Made by a program: the position numbers and the translations under genes
The notes under the pieces: generated by a model
The model's input: only the letters and a program-made list of their open reading frames with translations
Told to the model about the DNA's origin: nothing
The model's database searches: none
Assembly: GCF_033568475.1 (NCBI RefSeq)
Contig: NC_133123.1
Span: forward strand, 150,923,753 to 150,987,752
Origin: Henckelia pumila
Taxonomy: Eukaryota; Streptophyta; Magnoliopsida; Lamiales; Gesneriaceae
Reading direction: 5' to 3'
DNA: 64,000 nt
Part shown: positions 29,854 to 40,905 of the stretch, piece after piece
How positions within the stretch are numbered: position 1 is the first letter of the stretch
How the letters are laid out: each line of letters opens with the position of its first letter

Positions 29854-32196
29854 TATGGATGTAAATGAACCGAACGGTTCGCGAGCTATTCGAAGCTCGA
29901 CTCGATAGAAAGCTTGTTTGAGCTCGTTCTATAAGTTATCGAACCGAGCTCGAGCTTGATTTTGAACTCGATAATTTTCACGAGCCGAACTTGAGCTTAA
30001 GGATGTTCGGCTCGTGAGCTCGCGAACATGTTTGTTAATAGGCTCGGGCAGCGGCGGATCCAAAAATTTTGTCGAGGGAGGGCAAAAAACCAAATATTAA
30101 AAAAATAGTTCATATGTTTCAATTATATAGACAGTTTGTTTTTTCAAACTCACAAATTAATAAGAAAAATCATTGGAAAAATAAATTTACACACAAAATT
30201 CATATTTTATCCTACTCGATTCATTCAAAAATGGTTACACTTTTTTCAAAACATATTTAATAGGAGTATATATATTATTAAAAGAGTAGAAACAAGATTA
30301 CTAAATATATTATATAAGCCTATATATTTGAGAAAAAAATGTGACCTATATAATCGAGACATAAACAAAATAAAAAATATCTCATTTTCAATACACGTAA
30401 TATTGAACTATAGTTTAGATATTCATCTATCATTGGATTACGAAGACGATTCTTAAATGACATAAGGAGTGGTAAACTTTGACTTCTAAATCATTGGCTT
30501 AATTTTATGTGCATAATTTTAATTTTAAAATCTAAAAACATACCAGTACTTTGATATCAAAACTCAAAGAGGGGCATCTGCCCTTCTTTGCCCCTTAATA
30601 GATCCGCCCATGGGCTCGGGAGCCCGAGCTCGGGTTCGACTCGTTTAGGAAGCTCGCTAGTATTGGCTCGAGCTCGGCTCGTTTAGGAGGCTCGCGAGCT
30701 CCAGCTTGGGCTTGGCTCATTTCGGAGGCTCGTGAATATGTTCATTTAATTTATGTGGTTTTGTCTAATTTGAGTTTGAATGGACAAATAAAAAATATTA
30801 ATATTAATGCAAATGAGATGATTAAAACATAATACTTTGTTGAAATAAAGATAAATTTACAATATATAAGATGTAGCCGCAATTTGTATTTTTTATTTTA
30901 ACTTTAAAAACATTGTATTAAAATTCTCTTAAAAACACAATAAATAAAATATTTATATGTGCAATATTACTAATGATGACAATTCAATCAATACATTTTC
31001 AAATAACTGAAATAAAAATTTTATTTAAAATGTCTTACAAGAATTAAAACTATATTTGATATATGAATGATATTAAAAAAATTTAGTTAAAAGAAGTTGT
31101 GAAATTATCTAAATTAAATTTGTTGAGTTAAAATTTGTTAACTCAATATATGTAAATATGCACAACATTTTAATAAAGTTATATAATATCATTAAATAAA
31201 ATATTTTATATACGGACAGATCGTATCACAAGTAATGGTTTTTTAAAAATATTTTGAAATATATATAATTTTTTTTTAAATCTAAAAAAATATTATAATA
31301 ATTAAGCCACACAATAAAGTTTTATATACTTGTGAATAAACATTGATAGTTTTGATTTTCTTCAAGGGTAAGTACTCGAAACTTGTGTTTAGGATTTTCA
31401 GTTGGGAGTTCAGATTTTATTTGAAAGATATAAAGAATAACGAAGCTTGAATTTTGAGTTTATTAATTATTTGATCGTGTGGTGAAATTTTTGGAATGAT
31501 GAATACAATTACTTACTATATAGAATAGGATAGTGCACATTGAACTTGTACAGATTGAAAGCAGTCGAAGGATTGTGGTTGAAATTTACATCTAGAATTT
31601 GATCTATAATAAATTCGGACATTTCAAGATATATCATGACTTGAGCAGTTAGTAATAATGCTGTAAATTCATAAAGATCTTAAATTTTGATAAATGAAAT
31701 TGGTGGATTTTTCGAATTGGAATGTGTTGGAGGTTAAAGATTTAGATCATGGTAAGCTTATAAATCAAGTTATAGTCAATTTGATCGAAAAATTATAATC
31801 GAAAAAAATCAAACTCGAGCTAGGTTATATGTCTCACGAGCCAGAAAACGATCCAGAAAGCGAGCTCGCTAACAAGCATTCTTAATGAGCCTGAGATTCT
31901 TTAATGAGCCTGCTAACGAGCCTTGCTTAATGAGCCCGAAAACGAGCTCACTAACGAGCCTAAAGACGAGCTCTCTAACGAGCCTGAAAACGAGCCGAAC
32001 TCGATCCAGGCTCATTTACTATGATAAACGAGCCGAGCTCGAGTCGACCCCGAGCTTTTATATATATTAAACCAGCCGAGCCCGAGCCTTATGATAAAAG
32101 CTCGGATCGAGCTCGAGCCGAGCTCGAGCCCTTATTTCTGTCGAACTAGCCGAGCCCGAGTCTGATACTATTCGGCTCGGCTCATTTACATCCTTA
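29854..32196. mobile_element. Large non-autonomous hAT-type element, family 2
   Basis: Terminal repeats TATGGATGTAAATGA on the left and TCATTTACATCCTTA on the right, with an exact 8-bp target duplication TGTTCAAG at 29846-29853 and 32197-32204. Both subterminal regions are dense in GAGCTCG and CGAGCC words in inverted arrangement. The middle is AT-rich without a transposase. It is about 2.3 kb long, including the nested element at 30049-30612. Confidence 0.85.
30049..30612. mobile_element. hAT-type MITE, family 3, nested in the family 2 element
   Basis: Left end CAGCGGCGGATCC, right end AGATCCGCCCATG, exact 8-bp target duplication GGCTCGGG at 30041-30048 and 30613-30620. The same family as 43805-44325 (CAGGGGCGAACC...GTCCGCCCATG). 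It carries two overlapping Lys-rich open frames of no recognisable family. Confidence 0.85.
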
Positions 32197-32312
32197 TGTT
32201 CAAGTATCCTATTACCTATACCAAATAAAAAGAAAAAAATTTTTTTTGGATTAAATTCGGTATAAAACATTAAAAATATGGTACGAATACATGATATTCG
32301 AGCACTTATTGG

Positions 32313-32997
32313 TAGGGTTAGGATTGGGTCGGGACCCGTCCCGTAACCTCCTTACCCGATTCCCGTCCCGATAGAAATTCAGATATTTTTTTTCTCCCGA
32401 TCCCGCACCCGAGAAGTGTCGGGACCCGAATATTCGGGATCCCGTCGGGCCGGGAGAGGGTAATCCCGAACAATATTTTTTTTAAAAAAATTCTATGAAA
32501 TTTTTTTTAAAAAAAAAATTTATGAAGAAGCTCAAAGAATTTCTTAGTACATTACAAATAAATTAAAATTTCTTTGTATATAACCATTAAAAACTAAAAC
32601 ATCTTCTTAGTACATTACAAATAAACTAAAACAACTATGTGATTAATACAATAAAAACATATAATTATTCATAATAATAAAAAACAAAATAATAATTTAT
32701 AACTCAATGTTAATATTAAAAAAAGATAAATATAAATATTAAAAAATAATTATATGTAGATAATTATAAAATATTAATATTAAAACAAAAAATTATAAAA
32801 AAAATTCTATTTTTTAATTAAAAAATATTATTAATATATTCGGATCGGGTCGGAAATCCTGTCGGATAGAGTTTCCTATCCCGATCCCGATCCCAAAATT
32901 GATCGGGTTGGAAAAAGTTCGGGACGGAAAAAATTCGGGACGAAAACGGGTTGAGAATCGGGAAGGGTCGGGAGTTTTCAGAATTTTGCCAGCCCTA
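32313..32997. mobile_element. Non-autonomous hAT-type element, family 1, copy B (inverted relative to copy A)
   Basis: Ends TAGGGTTAGG and CCAGCCCTA, with an exact 8-bp target duplication CTTATTGG at 32305-32312 and 32998-33005. The body is the reverse complement of 26787-27480 with scattered changes: cgggatcccgtcggg, gtcccgatagaaatt, then the AT middle with caaataaattaaaatttc. Confidence 0.85.
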
Positions 32998-33561
32998 CTT
33001 ATTGGTTTAAATCTGGTACAAAAAATAAGATTTTGAGTATAAAATCTGCACATCTTTATTAATATGAACACTTGAAACATATGTTTGAGTACTCAAAAAT
33101 CATATATTTGTACCAGATCTGACACATTTGGTACTCAAATAGCATATATTAGTACCACATTTTCAATGTTTTATACCGTTTTTCATCTAACGAATACAAT
33201 GTGTCATCAATATCAATATTTACTTAGTACAGAAAAATCATATCTTTGTACCAGATCTAACACATTTGGTACTTCAATATCATATATTAGTACAATATTT
33301 CTAATGTTTTGTACCGATTTTTTATCCAAAAAATACAAATGTACGTGTCATTAATATCAATATTTGGTTACTGAGTACTCAAATATCATACATATTAACC
33401 AGAGTTGAAACAGTTGATACTCAAATATCATGTATTCGTAATATATTTCAATGTTTTGCACCAACTTTCATCCGAAAAAATCATGTTGGCCAAGGGAGAG
33501 TGCAAACAATTTTTTATTTCTGACAGAGATTGATAATGTATTTGAGTTTTAGTATAGGGAC

Positions 33562-34256
33562 TAGGGGTGGGCAATCGGTTCGGGTAGTTCGGGTCCCGAC
33601 CCGACCCGAAACCGATCTGATCGGGTGCAAAATTTGGGTAGATCGGGTTTTTAATCGGGTTCGGGTATTAACCGAACCCGATTAAAACTTAGTCGGTTCG
33701 GTTTCGGGTAATAAAATACTACCCGAAATACCTGATCGGGTACCTGACTATCCAATTATTATTATTTTTAAAAATATATATATAAGTTATATGGGCTTTG
33801 GAATTGGAATAAGCTCATTAATTTCAATAAATTTGATTGATATTAATCTTCAATTGGAGAACCCGGTCATATTGTAAATTTGGATCAAATGATTTTTAAA
33901 TTTTTTTTTTGAAATTGATTTTTTTTAAATCTTAATCAAATTATTTTTCATAATTTTTGTTTTTATTTATTATTCATTCTTCCATGGGAAAATCTTGTCG
34001 TAATTGGAAACCTATGATTCAAATGATTTTTTCATGCTCGTTTTTTTTGTTTTTGAAATTGACACTAATAAAAAAAGAGCAAGAAAATTAAAATTATTTT
34101 TCTTCTTTAGGTACAAGGCTAAAACCGAACTCGACCCGACCCGAACCCGATTTAATCGGGTACCCGACTAGTTGTCGGTTCGGTTTCGGGTAGTGCAAAA
34201 CACTACCCGACCCGAACTACCCGAAACCCGAATTACCCGACCCGTGCCCACCCCTA
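33562..34256. mobile_element. hAT-type element, family 4
   Basis: Perfect terminal repeats TAGGGGTGGGCA and TGCCCACCCCTA, with an exact 8-bp target duplication ATAGGGAC at 33554-33561 and 34257-34264. Subterminal repeats of GGGTTCGGGTA and TACCCGA flank an AT-rich non-coding middle. Confidence 0.9.
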
Positions 34257-34267
34257 ATAGGGACCGA

Positions 34268-34526
34268 TAGATGTGTCAAAACGGGCTAGCGGAGCGGGCC
34301 GACTCACAACCCGTCGCAACCCACCATTAGGTTGCGCAGGGTGGGTCAACTCGACGGACTCGTGTGTAAATAATTGACAAGTTTTTGCGGGCCAACCTGC
34401 AACCCACTATTAGGCGGGGAGGGCCGGCCCACCTTTTAGGCAGGTTGTGAAATTGCTAACTAAACCCACCAATTTTGATGATGGGACGGGACAACCCGAC
34501 GATCCTAGCCCATTTTGACACCTCTA
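34268..34526. mobile_element. hAT-type MITE, family 5, adjacent to the family 4 element
   Basis: Ends TAGATGTGTCAAAACGGGCTAG and (reverse complement of the right end) TAGAGGTGTCAAAATGGGCTAG. The flanks gggaccga and aggactga are a decayed 8-bp duplication of the same target that the neighbouring family 4 element hit. The interior is GC-rich with gcaacccacyattagg repeats. Confidence 0.7.
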
Positions 34527-35255
34527 AGGACTGAACACCAATTTATTCTTAATGTAACACCGGTATATATATGTTTTCTTTTCTTTTTTGTTAAATTAAT
34601 TTTTTGAACTGTTGTGATACGATTTCACAGATTAATTTTGTGAGATCGATCCGACTCATTCTTTGAAAAATATTAGTTTTTTTATGTTAAAATATCATTT
34701 CTCGTGGAATATAATTATATATTAGTACACACACATACATGGTGTATAAAGATTAGGAACTTAATTTCTATGTTAAAGATTAAAGAAAAGTAGTTTAATT
34801 AAGAGGGGTGAACGTGCAAACGTTACTTCTGCAGTTCATCCACTTCAAAAGGGATTTTTTCACACACACACATGTGTGTGTGTAGGTGCTTTTGAATAGT
34901 ATATATAGTTTGCTTGCTGCTGATATATACAGCCTCTGATTAATTTATGTCCAAAGAATAAATAATCTTCTTTCTGATACAAAAGTCAGCTGATTCATTT
35001 TATAACCTTTAGATTTTTGCCACTTTACTTTGGTTCGAAGTTGACTTAGAATTGCGCGCAGCTCACAGTTGTCTATATAACTTTTCTTCATCTCTAAAAA
35101 AAAATTTCTTCGTGTCTAAAAAAAAGAACTTTTCTTTATCCTTTAGCACTCTCTCTCCGATTTTTTTCCCCCAAAAGACAACATTTTATTAGTAGAAGAT
35201 ATAATAAATACACAAATTAGAAAATGAAGTCTACATAATATATCTTTATAAATAT

Positions 35256-35440
35256 ACCGTTTGGTTTGAGTGATAGGATAAGTAATAGTTAATACATTAT
35301 TTGATTTGATGGATAGATTATAATTTATTTGATTTAATTGATGTAAAATTAATAATTAATAAATGGATAAATAATATGACGAAAATAACGCGAAGTTGAA
35401 TGTGATGAGTTATACATATATTAATAATACATCAAACCAA
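35256..35440 (+). mobile_element. MITE family 'GTTTGGTT', copy 3 (internally deleted)
   Basis: Left end ACCGTTTGGTTTGAG, right end CATCAAACCAAACAATG, forming imperfect inverted repeats. The interior shares gatagattataatttatttga and aaatggataaataatatgacg with the longer copies but lacks their middle. This copy shows both ends of the family most clearly. Confidence 0.65.
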
Positions 35441-36271
35441 ACAATGACTAGTACTAATCTGATTGATCTCATTAATAATTATAAATAAGAATTAATATGT
35501 CCCCCCGGCCTCGACGAGACGACGAAGACGAACATCCCAGAGGCCGACATTGAAGAGGACTAGAGGAGATGGGAGACCAGATCTAGTTGAGGTCGATATA
35601 TGATGCAGGGAATTATTAATGGTGCAAAGTACTCTTATCCTTTATTTATTTTATTTTATTTTGCTAATGCATGCGTTTACAAATTCGATCCCATTTAAAT
35701 GATTACTGTATAAAGGTTAGTTAAGAGCTTAAATCGATTATTGACTCATGAGATACACGATGATTAATGATGAAATAATAAATGTATGATTTAAAGTATT
35801 ATTTTTTAAATCAAATTATCCTAAAACTTGAATCAAACTAGGATTATGCATAGGATATTGTTGTTGAATCCCATTCTTGGCATAAGTTATCATTAAGTAA
35901 GTATTAGTTTAAGACTCTTTATTTTTTTATATTTTTTTTGACAAGGCTCTTTAATTATTTTCAAAAGAACCTTGACTTCTATATATGTATCATCGAGACC
36001 AACATTTAATCGAACATTTTGAAATATTATTATCATCACTGATTATATATAAATCTAACAACTCAGGACATCGTGTCTCTTGACCCAGTGACATAACCCT
36101 CTTCTCGTGTGGGAAAGGCCAGCCCTCGCGAACTAAGTTCATGAGGTGATGATATTACATAAAATACATTTAAATCTCAGCAGCTTGAAGAAATTTAACT
36201 ACTCAAGAACTTTGAATATATAATCTCTAACAAGAATATGGAAAGAAAAACAAAAGTACATAAAATTATTG

Positions 36272-37173
36272 CTACTGATCATCACTGGAAACAATGTCTG
36301 AAGAGACCTCAGTTAGCATACTAGAAGAATCAGAGTCCATAGAAGAAGACGACGAACACGAAGACGAAGAATCATAGTTAATCCCAAGTCCGACGCTGTA
36401 ATCAATTCTTGCCTCATCACTTGTTTTCTTCATACATAAATGGCACAAAACCCAATTTCCTATCGGAACCAAAGAGCCCTGCAACTATACATACAAAATC
36501 AAGATCCAATTAGTACCAAGAAAATTATATATACAAATATAACTTTATAAAAAAATTATAAAAAGGAGTACTACTAATCATACTGTCGATGTTTTTTTCT
36601 TATGCTGGATGGCACAATTAGCTGCTGTTGCAAGAGCAGCAATGCAATATTCATGCATGATCCAATCAGTCCGCGATACGCGAGCGTTCGTCCCCTCGTA
36701 GAACACCAGCGTCCTCTTGATCCCAACCAGTGGCAGAGTTTTCGAACATACTATTCGTTTCTCCGGGCCAATGACCCTCCAGAAACCAGCACGAGTTGGT
36801 ATCACGGTTCGGTTCCGGTTCCCATAATTGGCTTTGTTGATGAAAAAGTACCTTTCTTGATCCGAACCGCCTATGCGAAAACAGAGCAAAATCAATCACG
36901 TACAGAAATAAAACTCTACTTTCTTTCATACATACATGGATGTATCATGTATAGCAAGCACTAAAGAATTATGATAATTAAATTACCTGTTGGAAAACTC
37001 CAGGGACGGGGACCCGAAACCGCGATTTCTGGGATGATCGAAGCAGGCAATGGGCATGAGAATACTTTCCGGGCCAAGTACTGAAACACGATCTCCTTAT
37101 CCGTGGGCTGGAACCGGAATCCGGGAGGCAATTTGCTGATAACTCCATCTTTGACGAAGCTAAACTTGTCCAT
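36272..37173 (-). CDS. NAC-domain transcription factor, NAC083/VNI2-like, with divergent subdomain C
   Basis: Three coding exons on the minus strand: 37173-36987, 36870-36584 and 36484-36272, phases consistent, 228 aa. The first intron splits PTG|G and the layout (short exon 1, long exon 2) is typical of NAC genes. The start MDKFSFVKDG and subdomain A (LPPGFRFQPTDKEIVFQYL) point to the NAC083/VNI2 branch. Next come PLPASIIPEI and SGPRPWSFPTG (B), YFFINKANYGNRNRT then GFWRVIGPEKRIV (C), GIKRTLVFYEG and SRTDWIMHEY (D), and NWVLCHLCMKK (E). The acidic Ser-rich tail could be an activation region. Oddities are DEEL read as DKEI and the usual WKATG DNA-contact motif read as WRVIG. It may bind a changed site, act as a non-binding partner, or be decaying. 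No stop or frameshift is present. Confidence 0.88.
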
Positions 37174-37339
37174 AGTCGACGAATTTTTCGCGAAAAGATG
37201 ACGGAAGAAAATCTCTACGAAATTTAGGAAATTAAATAAATTATGAATGTGATTATGAATACGGCGATTACGCATCAAAGGGATTTTGAAAGAAGCAGAA
37301 ACTTAGAGAGTAAGGCGTGGACGTGCATGGAGAATTCTT

Positions 37340-37350
37340 GTATATAAAGG
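37340..37350 (-). promoter_or_regulatory. Putative TATA box of the NAC gene
   Basis: The minus strand reads CCTTTATATA about 170 nt upstream of the NAC start codon, the only clear TATA-like element in the flank. Confidence 0.45.
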
Positions 37351-37500
37351 AGCTAGTGTTTTAATGGCCTTCTACTTTATTTTCCTTTTGGGAAAACTTT
37401 TCTTTAGAAAAATGTTGTGTCCATGCCGTAATTGCGTATAATTTTTTTTTAATCTTAAAGCATATTTGTTTGTCTGTAAAAAGATATAAAAGTATAATTA

Positions 37501-37812
37501 GGGAAAATTGTTTTTTTGGTCCTGTATGTTTGTCATTTTGCGATTTCAGTCCATTATATTTTCAAATTTTATTTTTAGTCCGCTATCTTTATTTTTTTGA
37601 CAATTTTAGTCTTTTTTTCGACGTGGCGCTGACGTGGCACCAATTCAGTGCTGATGTGGAGCTGACGTGTACAGTGTCACGTAAGTATTTTTGAATAAAA
37701 AGGACCGAAATTGCCAAAAATCAAAACATGCAGGACTACAACTGAAATTAAAAACATAGAGGACCAAAATCGCAAAGTGACAAACATACATGACCAAATT
37801 TGCAAATTTCCC
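37501..37812. mobile_element. MULE-like non-autonomous element with 10-bp target duplication
   Basis: Direct repeats AGTATAATTA lie at 37491-37500 and 37813-37822. Terminal inverted repeats of about 60 bp begin GGGAAAATTG on the left and end GCAAATTTCCC on the right; the subterminal words ggtcctgtatgtttgtcatt and gtgacaaacatacatgacc pair. The centre has several ACGTGGC/TGACGTG words. It sits about 160 bp upstream of the putative NAC TATA box. Confidence 0.8.
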
Positions 37813-38484
37813 AGTATAATTATTATCCCATGCACCTAATTCGGATTTATGAGTGGAGTTTAAACCATCGAGGGAAAATTAATTGTTTTCTCATTATCTT
37901 TATTTCTTATAATATTCGAGGGTATCAGAAAAAAACTACTTTTAATATGGCTTGAACATACCAAAATTTGTTTCCCAATTTACCTTTCTTTTCTTCAAAA
38001 TTTTTTGAATTGAGAATTCATTGTGCACTATTTGGAAATTTTGTATATTTTAAAATTTTTTTAAAGAAAAATGAAAATTACTACATCACTATGTCTTGCA
38101 AATATTTCATCACACCTGAAATCTCACAAAAAAAATAAATTTCAATGATACAAATAACATATTTCAAATTTAATTATATTTCTTTTCATCTTTACACATA
38201 TTAAATAATAAATTGATGTTGATCAATTCATTTATTATACACATATAAAACGTGTGCGTGGATATCTAATATATAATTACGTATTTAAAATTTGGGATTG
38301 ACGCATGAACTTTAATGCTCTTGTTTCTTGTTTTTTTTTCTTTTTAGTATTTTTTTTATCTGTTATGTATGACACCGAAAAATATTAACATATCCGACAT
38401 CATATCACAAATTAAATCAGAGTAGCTGGAAATTTAACATTAGTATGGAAAGACCGAAAATTTGATAGTTTAATTGACTAAAGT

Positions 38485-38625
38485 AGTGTTTGAAAGAATT
38501 TCTAGGAATCAATTTTTCAATTTTTTGTTAAAAACATTTCACAAAATATCAAATTTTTATTAACGAAAAGCTGATAAATGCTTCTAACAAGCTTTCTCAA
38601 ACACTACTAAATCTAGAATATGATA
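38485..38625. mobile_element. Foldback MITE, family of 23189-23285
   Basis: Left end aagtagtgtttgaaagaatttct and right end agctttctcaaacactact are inverted repeats. The interior tttattaacgaaaagctgataa is shared with 43025-43147. Confidence 0.55.
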
Positions 38626-38904
38626 AGTCCGTTGCCACGAAATTTATTTTCTCAATAATTAAATTTGTATTATTTATCAGACTTTATAAATCGTATGTTA
38701 TAAAACATAAATTATTATTCTGGGCATAACACTATGTATTGTGAATGTGGGTTGGTTGAAAACTTGGACGGCTGACTTAAGGCTATCGTCATAATTACTA
38801 AATGGATTGATAATCTTGTTTTTAAATGCCAAATTATGGATGTCTGACATATAAAGTTAATTGCTCCACGTATATTTAACTTTTATTAAGGTTGGATTAA
38901 AATA

Positions 38905-38953
38905 ATATAAAGATTAACGTTGGATTAAAATAATATAAAGAATGAAATATGTA

Positions 38954-38995
<42 letters not shown>

Positions 38996-39048
38996 TACAT
39001 ATTTCATTCTTTATATTATTTTAATCCAACGTTAATCTTTATATTATA
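38905..39048. repeat. Near-perfect palindrome with (AT)n centre
   Basis: Left arm gattaacgttggattaaaat...gaatgaaatatgtatgat, an AT dinucleotide centre (about 38957-38992), then the exact reverse complement of the left arm down to atccaacgttaatctttat. Arms are about 60 bp. A second partial copy of the arm start (ggttggattaaaataatataaag) precedes it at 38890. Confidence 0.9.
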
Positions 39049-39300
39049 TATATATATTTCTTGATTTTTAATTTAAAAATGATAGGGTCCGAAAGCGAAA
39101 AAGAATGAAAGAGGCTAGAGCTTTACAATAAAAGAAAATCCCTCCAAAGAGAAATTGACTTAAACTGGGATCGGATATAGGTTCTTTCCTTCGCGAGGAA
39201 GATGTTGCTTTGTTCAAATTTTTAGGTACAAAAGTCATATACACCATATAGCCAAAGGCAAATTAATACATCGTATAGCAAGTGACATGCCTTTGTGTTG

Positions 39301-39651
39301 GGTTTTTTTTTTTATTTCTAATGTAAATTAAAAAATAAATTTCAAAAATAATGTAAAATTAAAAAAATTTCACAAATACTGTAAAACGCCAAGTCTAACA
39401 GTGGATGCTCGTGTACACGTAGCAGCGTCCTCCGCCACGTATAAGTTGGCAGCGTCCTCCGCCACGGGGCGCGGACGCTGCCGGACGCTGCCTAGTAGGC
39501 AGCGTCCTCCGTCACGTGGCAGAGGACGATACCTACGTGTACACGAACGTCCACTGTCAGACTTGGCGTTTTACAGTATTTGTGAATTTTTTTTAATTTT
39601 ACGGTATTTTTGAATTTTATTTTTTAATTTACATTAGAAATAAAAAAAACC
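39301..39651. mobile_element. MULE-like foldback element with GC-rich core
   Basis: Long terminal inverted repeats: GGTTTTTTTTTTTATTTCTAATG on the left pairs with cattagaaataaaaaaaacc on the right, and arms continue through ttttacagtatttgtgaa and gtgtacacgaacgtccactg. Nine-bp flanks TTTGTGTTG (39292-39300) and TTTGTGTTC (39652-39660) differ at one base. The core repeats gcagcgtcctccg three times and has its inverse, a sharp GC island in AT-rich DNA. Confidence 0.75.
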
Positions 39652-40905
39652 TTTGTGTTCTATGAAATGTCATACATACTAATAAGTAATATGATATAAC
39701 TTCTACTCCTCATCCCAGATATGAAAACAGTATTTTTTTTTTACATTTATCTCAATAACATAGTCAAATGTTTATATGTAAATATTATATTATCTATTTT
39801 TCTTGTCAATCTATTTGTATTTGACATTTGTACGATCGTTCATGCTCTCGGTGATTTATATTCGTGAGACGGATCAATCCGATTCATATAACAAGTACGT
39901 AGAAAAGAATTGACTGTTAGCAAATGTTCTGGCCAAGCTTTATATTCGATTCAAAGGGATCTCTAAAAAAATAACGTATAGAATCTAACATCAAATTCAT
40001 TGGGCATCATTCAAATGCAAAAATAAAAAATAAAAAAGTATTCGAATAAATTGTATTATTGATGTCTTTTGTGTCCACTGGTCAGTTCCATTTTACACGG
40101 ACACCATAAACATATTAATACCTAAGGAAAGAGCGTGTCAAAATCACAAGTATTCACTGCTTTATTCAGATGATTATTTAAATATTCAATTAATATTTAA
40201 AAAATTAATTAATCTTTTTTGTTAGATGGACTCAATTTGTTGAATTGAATAATAATGTATTGAATTTCAAAATATTTTTTTCCAGATATTGTTAGTTTCT
40301 TTATCTACTACAATAATTAAGGTTAATTGCATACACTACACTTGTGAAATCCCGAAGTTACTAAAAATCTCTAATAAAAAAATGATCAATTAATTCCACG
40401 TGTTTACAAATGTTGAGCATGCAAATACTCTAATACTCATGTTTTCAATTTCGAGTATATTCATCCTCTTGTCTTACAGTATTTGAGGTTTCAACAAACT
40501 AATGATTTCACATGGGTATGCAATTATACCAAAAATATATCCCTAATAGTTTTTTTCCTTCATAAAACCCCACTGAAATTTTAAAAATAGATATTTGTTT
40601 TCCTGTTTTGACAATATTAGCCTATTAGGTACAAAAAATTGTGTATTTCTAATGTGAAAGATGCATTGGAGTAGATCTAAAAAGTATTATAATAATACAA
40701 CGGAATTTTTGAAAAAATGTTCTCCACATATAATCTTTAAATAACAATTAAGATATACAATATACAGAAACCATCCTGGCGCCAGATATGCAGGTTGGCA
40801 TAACAGTGGGCCTCCAACCAGATACGTTGGAATCAATTTAGTCTCAAGTCCTCCAAAATAAATTCAATATGTAAAATCATATTCATTAAGGGTAAATTAC
40901 ATTTC

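Larger units (their letters stand above)
26531..36271. other. Transposon-rich intergenic region
   Basis: No host gene is supported in this 9.7-kb stretch between the PDH and NAC genes. Apart from the elements listed separately it holds AT-rich filler and a putative inverted-repeat remnant at 29224-29375 (gagacaatctcacggatc against aacgatctcatatgg). It also has three diverged copies of a segment of about 120 bp around 33080-33480 (accagatctgacacatttgg, with atcatat and ttgtaccg). An unclassified GC-richer fragment lies at 35503-35620. Confidence 0.55.
37823..40600. other. AT-rich intergenic region
   Basis: No gene is supported. It contains the foldback element at 38485-38625, the AT palindrome at 38905-39048 and the MULE-like element at 39301-39651. 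The remainder is unremarkable AT-rich sequence. Confidence 0.5.

Noticed and set aside
33085-33354. Small protein of 89 residues with internal repeats
   Set aside because: The repeats follow a diverged DNA repeat (accagatctgacacatttgg) in intergenic DNA; no family resemblance and no gene context.
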